Part shown: piece by piece, positions 1-13,073 of the stretch
Position numbering within the stretch: the stretch's first letter is position 1
Layout of the letters: every line of letters begins with the position of its first letter
Origin: Coptis chinensis
Lineage: Eukaryota; Streptophyta; Magnoliopsida; Ranunculales; Ranunculaceae
Direction: 5' to 3'
NCBI GenBank assembly: GCA_015680905.1
Contig: CM027382.1
Coordinates: 4,898,001-4,962,000 of the forward strand
Length of the DNA: 64,000 bases
Made by a program: the position numbers and the translations under genes
Notes under the pieces: model-generated
Told to the model about the DNA's origin: nothing
Seen by the model: only the letters and a program-made list of their open reading frames with translations
Databases searched by the model: none

Positions 1-363
1 TTCAATATGTCTAGAAAGCGTCCAAAAAAAAGCAATAAAAAGAAAAAGATGTCTCAACCAAGTGATTATGAGGCAACCCGTGTCAGACCAACCAAGGCAT
101 ACTAAAGATGAAACTCCAATTACCAGTCCATCAAATTTCAACGACAAAACAAAATCTTCCGACTCATGTACGGTGGCAAAGATCAAGTTTCTACATACTA
201 TGCAAACCACTAAGTGCTCTTATGATGAAAAATAATATTTTCAAGTGATAAAAGACGGAATAACTTCAATTCCAAGTCACATGACTTAACTACCATACCC
301 ATAAACCATCAGCTACTTAATTCAAGAAGATAATTTGAAGCAACTTCAAACTTAGAAAATCAC

Positions 364-3300
364 CTTTTCCTTGTCATCTTTGTCTTTACAGCAAGAATTG
401 CCGTCAAGAAAAAGGGATCCATTACCATTTGCAAATTCTTTTATGTCTCCATTTGGAACCAGTGCATGTACATTAGTCTCACCTATCCCTATTGCATTAT
501 CATTTAGCTGTACATCCGTTCCCTTCGAGCACAAGACTTTCTTATCCTTCAAAATCCATATGTTACTCGATGGTATTCTTGGAGGTGTCAACTTCAAAGA
601 GACTGTATTGGAGTTATTGTCCCCTTCAACTGCAACAACATTGTAACCATCAGGCCCTGCCATAGCCTTAAATGAAATTGCAAAACTGCTTTCACTCTGA
701 ACACGACCCATATACGCATGACTACGAAGCCACTGCACAATTTTGCAACGCAGATCAGGGATGTTGGAGGGGAGATCACCCTAGCAAGGAAAAATAAGAA
801 AAACGAAATTACAAATATACCTATAAACAATCTTGATATCTCACAAAAGAAAGGGAAAACCAACTGAGCAGCGCGTACACTTCTAGAAATTTATCAAATT
901 TCAAATTACATAAACACAATATGTTGCATTATTTTCTATAGTACCGCGAGAGTGGTGGCCAACAAATCAGATGAAATGCCTATCTCTGATGCTACATCAC
1001 TCAAAATAGCTTTCCCTCGATCAACTAACTGCACCACCACCAGAACAAATGATTAAAGAGTTAAACAAACGAATTATGCATACATGCATCCTTTATAGTC
1101 CTTAACTAGTTTCAAAATACACATTTTCTGAAGGCATACTTATCCTAGCTACCTTCTTCAGGACTTGGACAGAATCCAAAGAATCAGATGCCATGGTATC
1201 ACAATTGCCCGTTCCCTTGGGAGTCTTTTCTTCATCAATCTCATCAGCTGTCTCCACGCTGAAAGAAGAACGAGCATCACGACATTCTGACTCAGGCTTT
1301 GTCTCTGATTTAGGGACCACTGAATTTTGCTCCGATGATATCTCACTGTTCCCCGGTTCAGTAGAAATTGTATCTGAGCTAGGAACAAGGACCATGTTTT
1401 TGTCTCCGTTCTTACGCCCAAACTTCAATTTATGTGGTTTGTTCACCGGCAATTTTACGGAGGAGGAATCACAATCAGTAGGTACAGATGGATGATTATC
1501 TGATTGTTGAATACTATTCTCTTGAATGTCTGAATGCTTCGAGCAAAAAGCCTTCAACTCAACCTAATTCAGTTTCAGAATAGCGAAATTATTCCCACAT
1601 TCCAAGGATGACACTGGATGATACCACAATAAAAGTAAATCATTGAAAGTTATTAATATAAAACACGTACAGTCTCATCTCCAGTCTTTCCCCAGATCTC
1701 CATCCTGTGTTTCGCTTCCCTTGCACATATAGGATGGAAAGAAGTTCTGCAAATTCCTGAACCAACATTCAAATAAATACCCATTAAACAAAAGGATAAA
1801 TCATCATCAAGGTCATATCATCCAACAGTATCAAGATCACTTATTAAGGTTGCATCAAGTGCCATGAGATATGAAAACACTTCTGCAGCAAGGCATGACA
1901 ATTTATCACTAGACCCAAAAAAAAAAGGTGTTGTTTCCAGTGTTTTTTTCCTAATCAGTTAGATTATCTAATAAATAACGAAGCACATCATAATGTAATC
2001 AAAAGGTGTGCTTAGGCATTTGCATGGGTATTAAGATATCCCAAATAGGTTGGCACCCGTTAGCCCCTCAAACTTTGCCATCCTGCATCTTGCTCTCTTC
2101 ACAAGGCACTGACGTAAGCAACACAAGTCAAGGTTACAACTCAAACAATAGCAAAACAGCGTCCCTATTAAACGTAAAGGCGGTCGAAGTTTAATAGCTC
2201 TAAAAGTATGGCATGCTAAAGCCAATCAAAAGAGAAGTTCCTGGATGTTTCTTAATGTTAAAGATAGACACTCATGTCAGTAGTTCCAAAAGGAACACCA
2301 GCTAAAAGAAAGCCTCACATATACATGTCAAGTATACACCTAGGGGAGGGTGACTTTCCTTTTTGATATGTATATGGCACTTTATCTTTGTTTTGAATTT
2401 CTGACAACACTATATTTCCGCTTTGCATTGATACGTAAAATGGGAAGTAATGTCAATGATCTCCTTACATACCAAACAGGAGGTATAAATTTACTGATAA
2501 TATAGTGCATAACTCGATTGTGACCAAGGCATGTGACATTTCATAACGACAACCTACAGTCTATTAGAAAAACTGATGCCACACTCTCCATAACTTTTCA
2601 ACTTCATATAAATGAAATTCTACCTCAAATAAATTTGTTTATCTTGTCAACAGCAAGACAATGAAAAATACTAAAATCGCAATACTTCTTTACATCTAAG
2701 CAAAACATAATTTTGAGGAGTTAATACAACTTCAATTACCATGTAATGTAGTTTTGTAATATCTAACTACTTTATAAAGATCCTCAAGTGGATGAACATT
2801 CCATGTGAGTTAGAGACTATAAGTCCCTCTATCCAATTAGAGTCATTCATGTGTTCACTGCTAACAAGCTTGGCCAATCCAAGTAACCATTAGTCTTTCA
2901 AAGCCCAAAAAAAAAGTTTACCCAGGATAAGTCCAAAAACAAAAGTAATTAGTTCTTACAATCTATCAATGCATAAATTTAGTTCAATAAATTAGAATGC
3001 AAAAATAATTATTGAGATATCTTAATATAATACAAAATCAGAATAATCCAATTTGTAAAATATGTGCAACGTGTGTGCCAGTTGGATTGTAAGCAGTCAA
3101 ATATTTAGTTCTCATATATCGTTCAATGCACAGCGTTTCGAGCAAGTGTGTGCCTCACCTGCCGCCTGCACTTCAAGCAGTTCGACCACCTTCACACATC
3201 AAGTTTTTTTTTTTTTTTTTTTGGATAAGTGAAATTTATTGATTAAGACGTAAACAGAGTAAAATACAAATGTGAGAGAGTCTCACAGACACAGTACAAC

Positions 3301-6300
3301 CAGTTAAACATTAGAATACCATATACCTCCCCAGGCGTACACCCATAACAAAAAAAACGCCCATACAACGGTTCTAGCAAAATGACATTGGTGTAGAACA
3401 AAACTAGACCTTGATGGCCACATATCATACTAGTATCGTGTCAACCATAGTACCACAAAAAGTGATGAGTTACAAAGCAATTACAAGGACCCTCAACTAA
3501 CCTACACAGGAACATTGGTTTACAAGTAATCTAATTCTTTTTCTAAGGTCATCAATTGTGAGGAAACTTTCTAGTACTGAGAGGTGCATAAAACAAACCA
3601 AGGATAAAAGGCACCACAATCTGCAATCCATCTAGAGAGAGTAAAATCTAACAACCACACATCCACACACTCAATTTGGCATCCAGTGCATACCTGGATA
3701 CTGCTCGGGTAAGTGTACTTATAGCAATCAAGTATACGCAACTCTTTCAAAATGCCATTATACACAGTACATTATTGGATAAGGCTAAGAGATCTTCTTC
3801 ATTATTAGTATTAAATTACTTGGAATAAAACAATAAAAAATGTAGGTCTGCTTCAGCAAAAAATATGGGTGTCAATGCCCAGCACAAAAAACTTTCCAAA
3901 CGCATAAACCAAAAAAGAAAGATCCGAATAACTTCTCAGTAGAGAGAGAGAGAGAGTGCGAGAAAAGACAAGGATTTGGATCCCTTGCAAATACATTAGA
4001 AGTTACATTTTCAGGATACCAACTTTACAAAGAATAAGCCAAAAATATTAATAGTAGCACACAAATATATTATATTACATACTAGTTAATTGCTGTATCC
4101 TTTTGTCACTAATTTGTTTATCGTTGATTAAACCTTTTTATCAGTAATTTTAGTACGTTAGTTAGTCAGTTAGTGTTTCTCCTTTTTTCACCATATTTTT
4201 ATCATCCATAACTGTGTCCTTGTTTAAACCCAAATCAACTAACAAAAATAAAACCAAACAATCATACAGCCTGAAGTCCTGAAAACGAAGTATGCCTCAT
4301 TCTCCACATTTAATCATTCAATTAAAATCTCTTGACCTAAGTTGTCTGAAGTCAGAAAATTCATTTTAGAAAGAAGAACTCCATCAATCCATAGACATAA
4401 CTTTGGAATTCACTAAACACCAACAGGCTGAAGATCCCAAATTCAGTATAATTTGTGTCTATGCATCAAGCTAACCTCCAGAATAAACAACCCCCTCCCC
4501 TCCCCCCACCCTATAAATCAAATGAGACATAAGGCAAAATGGCAAACAAAATGAAAAACATAGATATATAAGGTTTTTCTGATTAAACATGTGCTTGGTG
4601 ATCATACGTATCTACAGAGAGTGAAGAATAAATAAGCATTATTTACTCTCATTACTTACCATTTACCTAGACTGATGAAATCCCATCCAAATGTTGCTCC
4701 TCCCGAGTCGAGAACACACCCCCAAACCATACATAAACACCTAATTGTCACCCCTCCAAGAGCCAAAAGTTCAAAACAATTTCTGAAGGAAAGCTAGTTT
4801 ACAACACGATGGGAAGCACTTATGGTCTTATGGAAAAAGCTATAAATTATAAACATACCACTTTTCCTTTCCTTCATTAAGTTTTCTCTGTGCTTAACAT
4901 TCCTTATGACCGTTTCCTAAAGACTTCAAGACGAACAACAATTTGATATTGGGACCAAAAAAATGTGCTTGATATAAATTCACTCGTAAATGGAGAATAT
5001 CTGGTTCCAAACAAACAGCATTCAAACAGCTACTGCGTATTATATTGTTTTGGTTATATTTTTGAGTTATTTCTAATTGGAACAGATGTGTGGGCATGAA
5101 AACAACAACAGCAGCAACAAAAATAATAAATAAATAAACATAGTATGACATTTAACACTATTATTTACAATATGATGCAACTTACAACACACCTGAACAA
5201 CTTTAAATCTTCAAAATTTCTAATAGATACCTGAAAATCACCATGAATCCCACTACCATATAACCACGGCCCATGGATCATTAAAAAACATGTCTACAGG
5301 GTAACGATTATATATATATATGACAGCCATGATACATATACAGACAGTATAGTCAACACAGGGCACTTTAAGTAATCCAGACAATGAAAACAAATGAAGC
5401 TATTTTCTTGAAAAATGGAGAAGCAGTAAACATTACCTTCAGTACAACGTATGCATGCACCACACTTCACCTTGCATACATGGCAAATTAACTTCTTCTT
5501 TTTATCATTGATCCCTTCAACATTCATAATTGGCTCCATTTTCCTCGTATCCTCCACGTAAACCTCAGGCATCCACTGACTACAAAATAAATGAACGAAC
5601 TTGACAGGGACACTGGATTTGCTTCCCGCATTTCCACTGGCCACAGGTTTCAGAGCACCCCCTGCTTTTGGGCAAAGCAAACAAGGCGTCGAGATTAATT
5701 CAACACCATTTTCGCTGCAATACTGACACCATGAACACAGCCACACCCCATCAGACAATTCCTCCACGCCATAGCACTTCTGATGCACCGTGACTTTACA
5801 CGAATCACATACCAAAAGCTGGTTTGCCTGTTCACCCAAGTCCCCCAAGCAACATACATGACAAACAGGCGAATCATATCCTTCAGACGGGCACACAAGA
5901 CGGAGTCTATCCAATCCCGCTTCACTACCCAACTTAGTCCGTTTCTTCGAAGGACGCTCCGAAGCAAGTAATATCTTATCCCTAGCCCCCAAAAGCCACT
6001 CTATGCTACTCGAACTCGAACATTCCGTAGAATTCGAACAACCCTCCGATTCCTTCAAATCCCCTACATTACCCTCTGCCCCATCAATTTCCATCAACCG
6101 TTGTTCATTCCCCTTCTCCTCTTTAACAACAACAACATCCCTACTCTCCAAACCACCTTCCACAACTTCCCCAACACTAGCATTTTCCCCTAAACTACTA
6201 CTACTACTACTACGAAGAGTAAAACACGAATCACTAACTAAACTACAAAACGAAGACTTGTCAAACAAAACATCAATATCTTTCAACTCAAGTGGTCTAA

Positions 6301-6757
6301 AATAATCCTCAGTCTCAACCCAGATATTATTACGACCCTTACTAGAAGTCGAACCACGTACCTTATGATGATTCCCACCTGACTGTAAATCCAAATTCAA
6401 ATTCAAATTCAAATGCGCCCCACTCTTTTTCCTCCTCTTATGATGACTACTCCCACCAGCTTTGGACAACAATTCAGATAAACCAACAGGTAAAGTAGTA
6501 ACCCTAGATGAATTCAACACTTCTTCAGAATCATATAGACATTTCTCACTCAATGCTTTTCTAGCTTGTTCAAAAAAGTCAATCTTTTTATTATTATTAT
6601 TATCCACTTCTTCTTCTTCTTCTTCTTTGTGTTCTTTGTGTTGTTGCTGTGGGCGTTTTAAGGATACTTTAGAGATTGTTATTGGACCACAACCAGTTTC
6701 TATACCTCTACCCATCATCATCATATTGTTTTGTAGTTGACATCGGTTTTCAATCAT
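364..6757 (-). CDS. PHD finger / extended PHD finger chromatin-reader protein, N-terminal part (gene continues past left edge)
   Basis: Five exons read leftward: 6757-5437, 1756-1671, 1563-1153, 1028-945 and 780-364, all with GT-AG borders and phase 0 from the second junction on, giving 773 codons so far. Residues about 294-345 form a PHD finger (CHVC...CDSC...HQKCYG...LCSWC). From about residue 355 an extended PHD follows (PCLLCP, HLFCSQWMPEV, CHVCKVKCGACIRC), and exon 2 completes it (TSFHPICAREA). Such PHD-ePHD pairs in JADE/BRPF-like and ATX-like plant proteins read histone H3 tails in the nucleus. The layout matches Arabidopsis At1g77800-type proteins as I remember them. The N-terminus is acidic and Ser-rich. 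The last exon ends at a good donor (AAG/GTGATT), so further exons should lie beyond position 1. The start is the first in-frame ATG. Confidence 0.9.
1757..5436 (-). other. 3.7 kb intron inside the extended PHD domain
   Basis: The donor (GAAG/GTAATG) and acceptor (TTCAG/GAATTTGC) join two halves of one extended PHD domain, ending in ...CTEG and beginning ICRTSFHP. The intron is AT-rich. It holds a poly-T tract near 3201-3222 with LINE-like 3' sequence after it, a short GA microsatellite near 3944 and a C-rich tract near 4490. I see no other exon in it. Confidence 0.85.
3201..3430 (-). mobile_element. Probable 5'-truncated LINE 3' end
   Basis: Read on the minus strand the segment ends CACTTATCC followed by about twenty A. 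The full LINE at 10.4-15.8 kb also ends TTATCC plus poly(A). This is a typical 3' terminus of plant L1-type retroposons, inserted in the PHD gene intron in sense with the gene. No coding remnant is recognised and the 5' limit is a guess. Confidence 0.45.
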
Positions 6758-6828
6758 TAAATGAAACCCTAATACCCAATTAATTAATTAATTAATTAAA
6801 ACGAGGGTGGAGAAGCAAGTGGGAATTT

Positions 6829-6846
6829 TAGGGTTAGGGTTTTTTA
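6829..6846 (-). promoter_or_regulatory. Telo-box-like AAACCCTAACCCTAA in the 5' region of the PHD gene
   Basis: On the minus strand two overlapping AAACCCTA/ACCCTAA units lie about 75 bases upstream of the start codon, followed further upstream by CT-rich tracts (6935-7000, GA on the plus strand). Telo-boxes are known plant promoter elements of housekeeping and chromatin genes. The role here is inferred. Confidence 0.45.
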
Positions 6847-7689
6847 TTTAATTTTTCTGTTTTGAGGTGTGGTTTGTTTTTCGGATCTGTCGAAGACTCT
6901 ACTCTTTTTTCTTTTCTTTTTTTTTAGGAGAGAGAAAAAAATGGGGAGAGAGAGAGAGGGAGATTCGTGCGGGAGAGTTTTTTAGAGAGAGAGAGGTTTT
7001 ATTTTATTGGTGGGAAATAGACAAATTAATTATTAATTGTGAACTGTGTGATTGTGTCAACTGTGAACCGACTTACTAGTAAGGTGTATATTGTTTTTGT
7101 TTTTGTTTCTTTTTGTAAATTTGTGTGACCGCTGAAATTTGAGATGTTTATTTTTTTTACTTCGCGCGAATCTTAGATACTGACCTAAGGTGACGTCTCA
7201 ATGACAACATATCAGGTAGTCCCGTGATAATTTTGTTAATATATTGATTCGATTAATATTTTCAACGTGTTCCTGTTAAGTGTTAAGAGCATACTTAGGA
7301 GTGATATCAACCTAGCACCAAATACCAAATTTCCAGGTTTGAAAACACAAATAAAATATCAAATCAAACACCAAATTAGCCAATATTTGGTTCCAGATTT
7401 GATGTTGTATCAAATTACTCACGCGGCTTTGGGAAAACCACGCGGTTTTTCCAACACCACGTGGGTTTGGATTGCTAAATGGGCTTCTATGGCGCGATTT
7501 TGGGAAAACCGCGTAGGCTTAGACTTCTATGGCGCGGTGTTGGCAAAACCGCGTGCGCTTTTTATGAAAATTAGAATTATGGTGCATAGAACTTGAAAAA
7601 TTATGAGTTTTGCATAGAAGTTAAGAAATTAATAATTATGCAATTGAATAAATTAATAATTGTGATTCAAAATAGAAAAAATTAAATAA

Positions 7690-7760
7690 ACTAAAAACTT
7701 ATGATTATGATTATGATTATGATTATGCAGTCCAAAATCTATGATTATGATATAATCATA
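7690..7760. repeat. GATTAT microsatellite
   Basis: Four tandem TGATTA units are followed by a degenerate copy, inside the left part of the long-TIR transposon. Confidence 0.7.
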
Positions 7761-7805
7761 TAATATCCAAAATGATCTAAAACCTATCATATTACATCAA
7801 ATTTA

Positions 7806-7925
7806 TTTAGCTCTCTTCTTACGCCCTTTACCACTCGATCCCTCTCCTCTCTCTATTTGGATATTCCTAAGCTGTTCCTCTAAGTTCAGAACTCGAGAAT
7901 CAAAATCCTCTCTCAATGTCCGCGA
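7806..7925 (-). pseudogene. C-terminal exon remnant of the mobile-domain gene (coiled coil, Lys-rich tail)
   Basis: On the minus strand an open stretch reads LREDFDSRVLNLEEQLRNIQ, a heptad-like coil, followed by a basic tail (GKGRKKRAK) and a stop. Coiled-coil, basic C-termini are common in mobile-domain transposon proteins. Its link to the mobile-domain frame upstream is inferred from orientation and from its position inside the same inverted repeats. Confidence 0.4.
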
Positions 7926-8525
7926 ATGTTAACTATCTCGACCCTAAAGTTTCTCATATCCCCGATGTTGTTGCGTGTACACTGAATTGAATATCCTCGT
8001 TCGCTTTTCAAGTCTCGTCATATACACATCGTTGATTGCCGATATGTCCGAGAATATGCCTCCTCCCTTTCTTGGCTATAATGATACACGGCAGTCCTTA
8101 TCCCATCAAACATACAAATCTGGTTCTCATATCTTTCCCGAATCTCAACCTGAAAATCCAAAAAAATACATTGTGAGTACATATTATATATATAATTAAT
8201 AAGAAAAATAAAATAACTAAACTCACCGTGGTATATTGGTCAATCTGCGGCTCTAACTCATGGCAAATAGCACGAGGCACCTCAGGAATGGAAATGTAAG
8301 TAGCCTCCCATTAGGTCCACACACGGCAAACATCTGAGGATTACTAGCAGACACAAGAGTTGGATGATATGTATTCAGAGGTTGTGGGTTGTAAACAGGT
8401 TGTGGTGGATGAGGAATACGTAGCTCACGTCTCATCCCTTCCAAGCCCACAAACTCAAAGTTGCTAGCCCAACCAACAGGGGGCAACAACATACCCATGG
8501 AGACACGGTTCCATCATCTATAATA

Positions 8526-9640
8526 TTAATCAGCAGTCTGCTCAACAACAAAAAAAGACGCATCTGGCCAAGGACCACCACTGGCATGAACTTCATGAAC
8601 TTGAATTATACCCCACGACTTCACATCACTAACATCTGGCATGGGAGCACATGGAACTCCATAACATCCAGTCATCTGCCTCCAACATTTGTTGCCACAG
8701 TACCAAACCATAAAGTCACGTGCGGCAAACATAATTCTGTGACGTGACAACACACAAGCATGCTACACAACTGGATCGTCAAAGGCAGTAGTCAAACGCC
8801 AAGGTCTCCACTCAATAAATGACAATGAACTAATATCAATCTGAGCACGAGCCATATAGACATTATTTCTAATCTACCCCCTGTTACGAGTCAAGTGAGG
8901 CCCTAACCAACTACCAAATCTAGGGCGAGTATCAGCAATCATGTGTATGTTAGGACAAAGAGTTTGAAAGTACTCATAAAACCAAATCTCTAAAAGTCCT
9001 GTGAATCTTGCAATCTGAAAACTTCTACTTCCGAATGTCTGTGAAGCTTTATCTAACGCCACTATCAATGTGGCATATACTGAGCTACCCAGGTCATAAT
9101 CTCTCATAGCATGCAAATCATATACATAAGCATAATATTCCAGTCGTACTGTAGAATGACCATTGGAAAACAGAACATGCCCAATAAAAAACATCAAAAA
9201 AGCCTTAACATATATATCAGCACCCTCACTACCAGGTATAACAGTCAAAGCTAACTCCGCTCATGTATCAGGATCTAAGAGGGGGTCCATATATGCAGTC
9301 TTAATATGAGATAGCTTAATACCATAAGAATCATAAGCATTCACACACAAACAAAGAAAACTCATAAGTATACTATCCATATTCTCATAATTTGTATGAA
9401 AAGGTATCGGTTGGCCTATACTGATACTCCAGCCAAAAATCATAGTGAAGTCTACTGGTGTGAACCCTAACTCCGCACAAGGAAAATGAAATGTATGAAT
9501 TATACTCCACCATATTTCTACTAAAGTTATGACCACTGCCCAATCAGTCTTCTCATAATCTACATCAACCAAAAGACCCAAAGGTGTATACAAAATATTA
9601 TCTCTAATATGTACAAACTTATCCAAACTCTTAATAACCT
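8526..9640 (-). pseudogene. Plant mobile domain (PMD/MAIL1-like) protein, decayed
   Basis: One reading frame runs the whole length, interrupted by three in-frame stops (ending near 9261, 8874 and 8757). It shows the plant mobile domain pattern: THTFHFP, then TPVDFTMIFG, then ISIGQPIPF, a hydrophobic segment (AFLMFFIGHVLF), YDLGSSVYATL and LLEIWFYEYF. This domain is shared by MAIN/MAIL proteins and by transposon-borne relatives, and its biochemical role is unsettled. The apparent first codon near 9626 is TTG, so the true start is unclear. A detached C-terminal exon with a coiled coil lies at 7806-7925. Read-through of all stops is unlikely, so I call it a pseudogene inside the transposon. Confidence 0.7.
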
Positions 9641-10473
9641 TCCACTACTCTCTAACACCATGTAAACCCGATCTAACTCGGTAGTCAATAACATGCTGAT
9701 ATTATGAAAAAAAATAATATGTATAAGATAAATAATTAATTGGTCCAACTTAACTAATTAATATTCAAAATATTTAATCAAAACTAATTAATTACGAGTA
9801 TTAGCCATCGCGACTTTCGACCGTGTTTTGTATCACGTGTAAAGACACAACTTCCATATCAAGTGCTTCTCCAGGTGCAAATTGTCAATCGAAGTCGTTC
9901 ATCTGATACTCCAGTATATACGGATGTTTATCAGTCGGCACGACATCCTCGAGTTATTCTCCCCCACCGTATTGTACTTTCTCGGGTGTTTCTCCCCCAT
10001 CGCCAATGTCATGTGTGTACTGTCAATCATCACCGTCGAAAGGTTCAAAAGGATCCATATAAAATTTCAAAAGTTTAGGTAGGTTTTTGTTTTTTTTTAA
10101 ACTAAGGAGAGGGTTTTATAATTGTGAGAAGAGGTGAAAGTGAATGAACCGCGCAGCTTTGGAGCTGTTTATATAGAAGTAGCACGCGGTGTTCTGAACA
10201 CCGCGCGGTTTTCTGAAAACCTCGTAGGCTTGGGCTTGTCAGTTGGGCTTTAGTAGCGTGGTTTTGGCAAAACCGCGTAGTTGCTTGGTAAAATTTTGAT
10301 GTTGCTCCTAAAGTTGTTTGGTGTTTTTTTGGTTTGGTGTTTTTTGGGTTCAAAATTTTGGTGTTTTTTTGGTAGCTCTCCTAAAGATGCTCTGACACTT
10401 GTTTTTTTTTGCCCATAAAGACTACAAATGGTTAGACTAACCCCTCCCTCCCTTATCTTATCAAAAATTCTGG

Positions 10474-11560
10474 AATATCATCCACCCTGATCTTCTAAAT
10501 ACCATAAAAAACTTCATGAACTCTGACTACCTCCTGACTAAGATAAACCATACAAATATCATCTTAATCCCTAAATGCCATAAACCATAAACTCTAGACC
10601 AATTCCGTCCCATTAGCCTCTGCAATGTTAGCCTTAGAATTATCACAAAAATTCTTGCAAATCATATCAAACCTCTCATCGAAAAGTTTATATCCTCATC
10701 CCATAGTGCTTTTGTAAAAGGAAGACAAAATTTTGACAATATTGTCATTGCCCATGAGGTAGTCAAAACTTTGAAAATGAAAAAAGGCACTCCAAACTAT
10801 ATGGCTATAAAGCTAGACCTAAGCAAAGCTTTTGACATAGTAGAATGGGATTTTCTATTGGATACCATGGAAGCCCTTGGTTTATGCGAAAAATGGATAA
10901 ATTGGGTAAACCAATGCATTTCTACTACTTCTCTCTCCTTCAAGCTCAATGGGTCACCTACAGGCTTTCTCAAGCCGAGAGAGGCATCCGACAAGGAGAT
11001 CCGCTTTCACCTTTCCTTTTCATCATCTGCATGGAAGTTCTATCACGGCTTCTCACCAAAGCCGAGAAAGAAAAGAAAATACATGGAGTAAAAATAAGTC
11101 AAAGCGACACACCTATATCTCACCTCTTTGCTGATGACAACTTCATCTTTTGCAGAGCCAACCTCTCCGAGACAAATCACCTTAAAGATATTTTGGAGAC
11201 CTTTAAAAATGTGTCCGGGCAAGAGATAAACTTCCAAAAGTCGGGTATTCTCTTCAGCCATAACACTCACCACTCGAACAAACAAGATCTCAAAAACATC
11301 ATTGAGATTGAAAAAACAATCACCCATGAAAAATATCTTTGTGCCCCCTTGATTCTCAGAAGAAAAAGTGGAATTGAGTTTGATGAAGTCATACAAAGGG
11401 TTCTTCAAAGAATGGAAGGGTGGAGAGTTAAACTCCTGTCCCAAGCGGGAAAACTTACCCTCATTAAAGCCGCCACCCTCAGCCTATACCCTCTCACCTT
11501 ATGTCTCGTATTCCCGTTACCAACATCGATTTGCAATACCCTAGACTCTCGAATGCAAAT
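10474..11560 (+). pseudogene. LINE reverse transcriptase fragment, copy 1
   Basis: The RT fingers and palm are visible: KLDLSKAFDIVEWDFLL, then a frame change in the RGIRQGDPLSP region, then FADDNFIFCRANLSETN. The reading frame shifts inside the palm, and a stop sits near the start (IPKCHKP then stop). It is slightly more diverged than copies 2 and 3 and, unlike them, retains the original LINE 5' junction. Confidence 0.8.
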
Positions 11561-11770
11561 TTTGAAAACCGCGTAGGCTTGGGCTTGTCGGTTGGGCTTT
11601 AATGGCGGGTTTTGGCAAAACCGCGTGGGCTATATGGCGCGATTTTGGCAAAACCGCGATAGTTGCTTGGTGAAATTTTGATGTTGCTCCTAAAGTTGTT
11701 TTGGTGTTTTTGGTAACTCTCCTAAAGATGCTCTAACACTTGTTTTTTTTTGCCCATAAAGACTACAAAT

Positions 11771-12860
11771 GGAATATCATCCACCCTTATCTTCTAAATA
11801 CCATCAAAAGCTTCATGAACTTTGACTACCTCCTGACTAAGATAAACCACACAAATATCATCCTAATCCCTAAATGCCAGAAACCATAAACTCTAGACTA
11901 ATTCTGTCCCATTAGCCTCTGCAATGTTAGCCTTAGAATTATCACAAAAAATCTTGCAAACGTATCAAACCTCTCATCGAAAAGTTTATATCCTCATCCC
12001 ATAGTGCTTTTGTAAAAGGAAGACAAAATTTTGACAATATTGTCATTGCCCATGAGGTAGTCAAAACTTTGAAAATGAAAAAAGGCACTCCAAACTATAT
12101 AGTTATAAAGCTAGACCTAAGCAAAGCTTTTGACATAGTAGAATGGGATTTTCTCTTGGATACCATGGAAGCCCTTGGTTTATGCGAAAAAATGGATAAA
12201 TTGGGTAAACCAATGCATTTCTACTACTTCTCTCTCCTTCAAGCTCAATGGGTCACATACAGGCTTTCTCAAGCCAGAGAGAGGCATCCGACAAGGAGAT
12301 CCGCTTTCACCTTTCCTTTTCATCATCTGCATGGAATTTCTATCACGGCTTCTCACCAAAGCCGAGAAAGAAAAGAAAATACATGGAGTAAAAATCAGTC
12401 GAAGCGACACACCTATATCTTACCTCCTATTTGCTGATGACAACTTTATCTTTTGCAGAGCCAACCTCTCTGAGACAAATCACCTTAAAGATATTTTGGA
12501 GACCTTTAAAAATGTGTCCGGGCAAGAGATAAACTTCCAAAAGTCGGGTATTCTCTTCAGCCGCAACACTCACCACTCGAATAAACAAGATCTCAAAAAC
12601 ATCATTGAGATTGAAAAAACAATCACCCATGAAAAATATCTCGGTACCCCCTTGATTCTCAGAAGAAAAAGTGGAATTGAGTTTGATGAAGTCATACAAA
12701 GGGTTCTTCAAAGAATGGAAGGGTGGAGAGCTAAACTCCTGTCCCAAGCGGGAAAACTTACCCTCATTAAAGCCGTCACCTCAGCTATACCCTCTCACCT
12801 TATGTCTGTATTCCCGTTACCAACATCGATTTGCAATACCCTAGACTCTCTGAATGCAAA
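11771..12860 (+). pseudogene. LINE reverse transcriptase fragment, copy 2
   Basis: It is nearly identical to copy 3 (13074-14161). A one-base insertion after LGLCEK shifts the frame; from 12175 a 230-codon stretch is open with RGIRQGDPLSPFLFI and LLFADDNFIF. It ends abruptly where the duplicated transposon end begins again. Confidence 0.8.
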
Positions 12861-13073
12861 TTTCTGAAAACCGCGTAGGCTTAGGCTTGTCAGTTGGGCT
12901 TTAATGGCGGGGTTTTGGCAAAACCGCGTGGGCTATATGGTGCGATTTTGGCAAAACCGCATAGTTGCTTGGTGAAATTTTGATGTTGCTCCTAAAGTTG
13001 CTTGGTGTTTTTTTGGTAACTCTCCTAAAGATGCTCTAACACTTGTTTTTTTTTGCCCATAAAGACTACAAAT

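Larger units (their letters stand above)
7278..10400. mobile_element. Long-TIR DNA transposon carrying a plant mobile domain gene (MULE-like or PIF/Harbinger-like)
   Basis: The left end AAGTGTTAAGAGCATACTTAGGAG matches, in inverse, the right end CTCCTAAAGATGCTCTGACACTT. The arms are related over roughly 300 bases and share ACCAAA-rich and GCGCGGTTTT-type motifs, so these are long, diverged terminal inverted repeats. If the element starts at GAGCAT, a TAA/TGA pair flanks it; duplicated copies of the right end keep TAA, suggesting a 3-bp TAA duplication. If it starts at AAGTGTTA, the flanks GTTCCTGTT and GTTTTTTTT agree at 6 of 9 positions, as for a MULE. No transposase is visible, only a mobile-domain gene. 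Plant mobile domain genes inside MULE-type elements are known. Confidence 0.6.
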
